Assembly (NCBI RefSeq): GCF_005221385.1
Contig: NZ_CP039904.1
Span: forward strand, 2,081,501-2,145,500
Source: Agrobacterium tumefaciens
GTDB lineage: Bacteria > Pseudomonadota > Alphaproteobacteria > Rhizobiales > Rhizobiaceae
Direction: 5' to 3'
Length of the DNA stretch: 64,000 bases
Of this stretch, positions 61,043 through 64,000 are shown piece after piece (position 1 is the first letter of the stretch; the number at the start of each line of letters is the position of its first letter). The notes below the pieces were generated by a model, which ran no database searches, had not been told where the DNA came from, and saw only the letters and a program-made list of their open reading frames with translations. Made by a program: the position numbers and the translations under genes.

Positions 61043-61299
61043 GGTCGTGGCGTATACCCGCAGGTAAATTGTCACGCAACCCGACAGACCGCCCCAAAAT
61101 GCGAGGCGTAAAAGGTTTCAGGTTTTTCGCGAGATAATATCGCTGGAACTGAAGGCGAAGATCGCAATCATCAAGAAGCTCAATGCGGATGCCACTTGGG
61201 CACCCCATGATTGACTTTGAGCGACGAGCATACTTCCCCAGCTAGGTTCAGGCGGCGACACACCGAGTCCGAGAATGTCCAACAGGTACGACAGGTGGG

Positions 61300-61746
61300 C
61301 TATTTCTTTTGATTGCCAGCAAAAGCGGCCGTCAAGCCAAGACCGATATACACGAAACCACTAACCCAGCGTTCAGCCCTTAGGTACGCGGGACTGCGCT
61401 TCAGCCACTTGCCAGCCGTGCCGGCGGCAAGCGCGTAGGAGCTGTCCGTCAGAACGCCAATCGCTGTGTAAACAAGCCCGAGAAAGGCGATCTGCATAGC
61501 CACATGGCCACGGTCGACCTCAACGAACTGCGGCAAGAAAGCCAGAAAAAACAGTGCTGATACGCCGAGCCAGCGGATGATTGCATCCAGGCCTGGCCGG
61601 AGCTGTTTTTTCAGTTCTGCCGTCAACTCGGCTTCGATCCCATAGGCCTGACCGATCATCCTCCAGTCGATATGGCCATTCAGAAGCGGGGGCGATTTTC
61701 GGTAGATGATCAAACTGGCCAGATAAGGCCGAATATTCTCCAACAC
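61300..61746 (-). pseudogene. chimeric frame: unidentified N-terminus joined to a LysE-family exporter tail
   Basis: Residues from about 63 on (SALFFLAFLPQFV, then HVAMQIAFLGLVYTAIGVLT, LKRSPAYLRAERWVSGFVYI) are the C-terminal half of a LysE/RhtB-type amino acid exporter. Residues 1-61 (LENIRPYLASLIIYRKSPPL, DWRMIGQAYGIEAELTAELK) are a soluble, helical piece of a different protein. The junction is near 61563. The first helices of LysE are missing, so transport is unlikely. It records a deletion or recombination that fused two genes in frame. Confidence 0.65.
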
Positions 61747-62082
61747 TCGCCTGGATGCGATTGGAGCGATACGAAGCTCGCAGAATTCCGAAATTTTTCG
61801 CTAAAAATGACGTGATGAAAGATCGTTTTTGGGCATGCTCATTCCGTTTCTCTCGGCACCAGTGCCGAGGGCGAGCGGGAATAGGGGGCGAGCTTTAACA
61901 AAGGATTTATCGGGCGTGTCACTTCTAACGGCGCATAGTTATCGTACTCGGCACCTACGCCGTCTGGACCAAAGCTCAGGAGACCAATGTCGGCGTGTTA
62001 ATTAAGCGGGCTTATCTAAGTCTGTCGATTAATTAAATGAAATGCGTCTTGCTTAAATAGCGGGCGCAGCTGATATTGGGTT
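61747..62082. other. gap before the Fic pseudogene
   Basis: 336 bp with no gene. AT-rich near the right end. It should have held the promoter of the downstream fic gene; no operator like the one at 24568 is present. Confidence 0.35.
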
Positions 62083-63271
62083 ATGTCTGATTCCGAATCC
62101 AAAAACCGCCTGGGTCGTTTCGTCGAGACGGTTGCTGCCAGTGAAACAGTGCGGGCGTTCGTGCCCCCACCATTGCCGCCCGAGCCGGTGATTGATGTGC
62201 TTTCATAGCTAGAGCGCCTCAGCTTGGCTGAGCGCGCACTAGGACGCCTGAATGGTATCACAATGCTGCTGCCGAGACAGGAGCTTTTCCTTTATATGTA
62301 TGTAAGGAAGGAAGCCGTTCTTTCCTCGCAGATTGAAGGCACGCAGTCGACGCTTTCTAATCTCTTGCGGTTTGAGACCGAAGCTCAAGCCGGGCAGCCG
62401 GTTGATGATATCCGTGAAGTATCCAACTATGTTGACGCCATGATGTATGGTTTAGAGCGGCTGGAAACGTTGCCCATGTCGTTGCGTCTGATCCGTGAGA
62501 TGCACGCCAAGCTCCTGCACAGTGGGCGAGGAGGTACCAAAGATCCAGGAGAGTTTCGCCGCTCGCAAAATTGGATTGGTGGCACGCGCCCCGGTAACGC
62601 ACTCTTTGTACCGCCACCCGTTACTGAAATGGCCGGTTGCCTGGATGCGTTCGAGCGTTTCATGCATGACGACCAATCGAGGTTACCGGCGCTGATCAAA
62701 GCTGGCCTGCTGCATGTGCAGTTTGAAACGATCCATCCATTTCTCGATGGCAATGGCCGTATCGGCCGCCTACTTGTAACCCTATATCTTTGCATGAACG
62801 GCGTTCTGCGAAAGCCGCTACTCTACCTCAGCCTCTATCTGAAGTCCCATAGGAGAGAATATTATCGGCTACTGCAAGAAGTTCGGGAACATGGAACATG
62901 GAAACTGGGAAGCTTGGCTAGACTTTTTCCTGACCGGCGTCGCCGACACTGCCAATCAAGCGTTTGAGGCTGCTACCCAGATCGTCGATCTTTTCAAGGA
63001 AGATCGAGAGCGGATAACCGTAGGGAGTGATAGAGCAGGGTCGGCTCTTCGTATTCACGAGCTTTTCCAGCAGAATCCTTTTCACACAGCGAACCAGATT
63101 GTTCAGGTGACGGGTTTGTCCGCACCAACGGTCAACGCCGCACTCGCCGACCTAGAGCGATTGGGCATCGTTGATGAGGTTACCGGACGCAAGCGTGGCC
63201 GGGTGTTCAGCTATCGACGATACCTTGCGATTCTAGGAGAAGGCACCGATCCCTTGCCTCTCAATTCATGA
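62083..63271 (+). pseudogene. Fic family gene, inactivated by amber codon and 7-bp duplication
   Basis: The intended product, about 395 residues, starts MSDSESKNRLGRFVETVAAS and shows the inhibitory SSQIEGTQST, and the catalytic HPFLDGNGRIGR. An amber codon at 62206-62208 interrupts the N-terminus after 41 residues. At 62888-62901 the heptamer AACATGG is repeated in tandem, which shifts the frame so that EHGNWEAWLDFFL is broken; the winged-helix C-terminus (NQIVQVTGLSAPTVNAALAD) continues in the other frame to 63271. A restart at 62224 could give a protein with the Fic core but a scrambled tail. This Fic is of a different subfamily from the one at 23407. Confidence 0.88.
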
Positions 63272-63275
63272 CAAA

Positions 63276-63309
63276 TTGATGGGCCGAAGGTTCGACTTTC
63301 ATCAAGAGC
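63276..63309 (+). repeat. tRNA-3'-end-like element, copy C
   Basis: TTGATGGG (63276-63283) and the core GGTTCGACTTTCATCAAGAG (from 63289) mirror copy A, including TTGATG pairing with CATCAA. It lies 5 bp past the stop of the Fic pseudogene, so both Fic genes of this window have such an element downstream. Confidence 0.5.
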
Positions 63310-63465
63310 AAAAACATCAATCTATTTGACTTTTCCCGCCGGTAACTTGGAATCTCGAAATTAGGCGCTTCGTCTCGCCTTTACATAAAAATATCGATTT
63401 ATTTCCAACGATAAGGCAACGTCTCAGTGGCATACCGCCCAGCGTATTTGGCTCAGGGGCACAAA

Positions 63466-64000
63466 ATGAGTTTCGTTTCATGGTTCTATCGCAAGCGGCG
63501 TGTAATGCTCGATATTTGGCAGAGGTTCGCATCTGGTTGCGGAACGTTCGTGCTTTTGCTTTTCGCGGCCTCGGCCGCTGATTATGCATTTTCGCAACAG
63601 GGATATTGGTACGGTCTGTTTCTCTCGCATGTGGGGATCAGTTTCGTTCTACTGACCCTCGCATATAATAGCTTTCAGTCATCGATCGGTGTTCTCGATT
63701 CTCGATTCGATGAACGACGTGCGGAGGGTTACGTTAGTGACATCCTGCCTGCGGTGGCGCCGTATGGAAAGCTCGTCGCGGTTGGTGCGATTGCCTGGCT
63801 GTTGGAGGATAACCGTGTGGCAATCGTTTTAATGTCTTACGCTGGAGCTGTTATCCTGTTGGGCTTCGTCTTGCTCGCAGTATTTCGATATTGCGGACAT
63901 AAAGCTCCTGATTTTGTAAGGTTTATGTGCTTTCTATCTCTTAGCTTTCTCGGGTATGGTGCAGTTATTTCCGCTCTGAAAATTGCTGCAGGCCCGAGTT
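63466..64000 (+). CDS. multi-pass membrane protein, unrecognised (continues past the window)
   Basis: An ATG at 63466 with AGGGG 6 bases before it opens a frame of 178 codons that is still open at the end of the window. The start is MSFVSWFYRKRRVMLDIWQR, positive-inside, followed by at least four hydrophobic helices: TFVLLLFAASAADYAF, LFLSHVGISFVLLTLAY, VAIVLMSYAGAVILLGFVLL and FLSLSFLGYGAVISAL. It is likely in the inner membrane. No family is recognised and the C-terminus is not visible. Confidence 0.65.
   Translation, partial: MSFVSWFYRKRRVMLDIWQRFASGCGTFVLLLFAASAADYAFSQQGYWYGLFLSHVGISFVLLTLAYNSFQSSIGVLDSRFDERRAEGYVSDILPAVAPYGKLVAVGAIAWLLEDNRVAIVLMSYAGAVILLGFVLLAVFRYCGHKAPDFVRFMCFLSLSFLGYGAVISALKIAAGPS

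Overview
The window looks like a stretch of a Rhizobiaceae (Agrobacterium/Rhizobium-type) genome. The reasons are the GC-rich coding bias, an RHE_PE00001/DUF1612 protein, a DUF982 protein, a ROSE-type RNA thermometer in front of an hsp20 gene, an IS66 element of the rhizobial tnpA-tnpB-tnpC type, and a RIME-like intergenic palindrome. Whether the replicon is a chromosome, chromid or plasmid cannot be told; no replication or conjugation genes are present.

Layout. (1) 1-8202, catabolic block on the + strand: end of a LivF-type ABC ATPase, a class I aminotransferase, a LysR regulator, then a compact operon of hydantoinase/oxoprolinase subunits A and B, an SDR dehydrogenase and an HpcH/HpaI-type aldolase. 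(2) 8203-25190, accessory island with features typical of anti-phage/mobile-element conflict loci: RHE_PE00001 protein behind two perfect palindromes, a solitary adenine-specific DNA methyltransferase, a three-gene operon (a double-GHKL ATPase/histidine kinase, a receiver-domain/zinc-cluster protein, an unrecognised protein), a HAD phosphatase fused to membrane helices, a DUF4238 protein, a lipoprotein, a broken DUF429 gene, a SIR2 protein and a Fic protein with operator-like repeats. (3) 25191-41216, all minus strand, a sulfur-scavenging cluster: peptide-type ABC importer, two flavin monooxygenases of the luciferase/SsuD class, an SfnB-like flavoprotein, an MsuE-like FMN reductase, a BisC-like molybdenum S/N-oxide reductase and several accessory enzymes. 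A shared roughly 41-bp motif lies ahead of three of these transcription units. (4) 41526-49482, a truncated nitroreductase gene, then an AaeAB-like efflux operon (FUSC, DUF1656, HlyD) whose first gene is split by a complete IS66 element with an 8-bp target duplication, an AraC regulator divergent from it, and a VOC protein. (5) 49937-55334, a periplasmic aldehyde oxidoreductase operon (paoABC-like) with its XdhC and MocA-like maturation genes. (6) 55335-64000, a mosaic: thermometer-controlled hsp20, DUF982, a decayed IS3 transposase, small unrecognised genes, a TonB-C-like secreted protein frameshifted at a poly-A run, a chimeric LysE remnant, a Fic pseudogene killed by an amber codon and a 7-bp tandem duplication, and a membrane protein running off the end.

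The most promising undescribed unit is the double-GHKL/receiver/unknown operon at 12249-16560 next to the methyltransferase and the HAD-membrane fusion. It has the parts of a two-component relay but no recognisable DNA-binding output domain, and it sits among defence-type genes. All functional calls come from reading motifs in the translated sequence; no database search was run.
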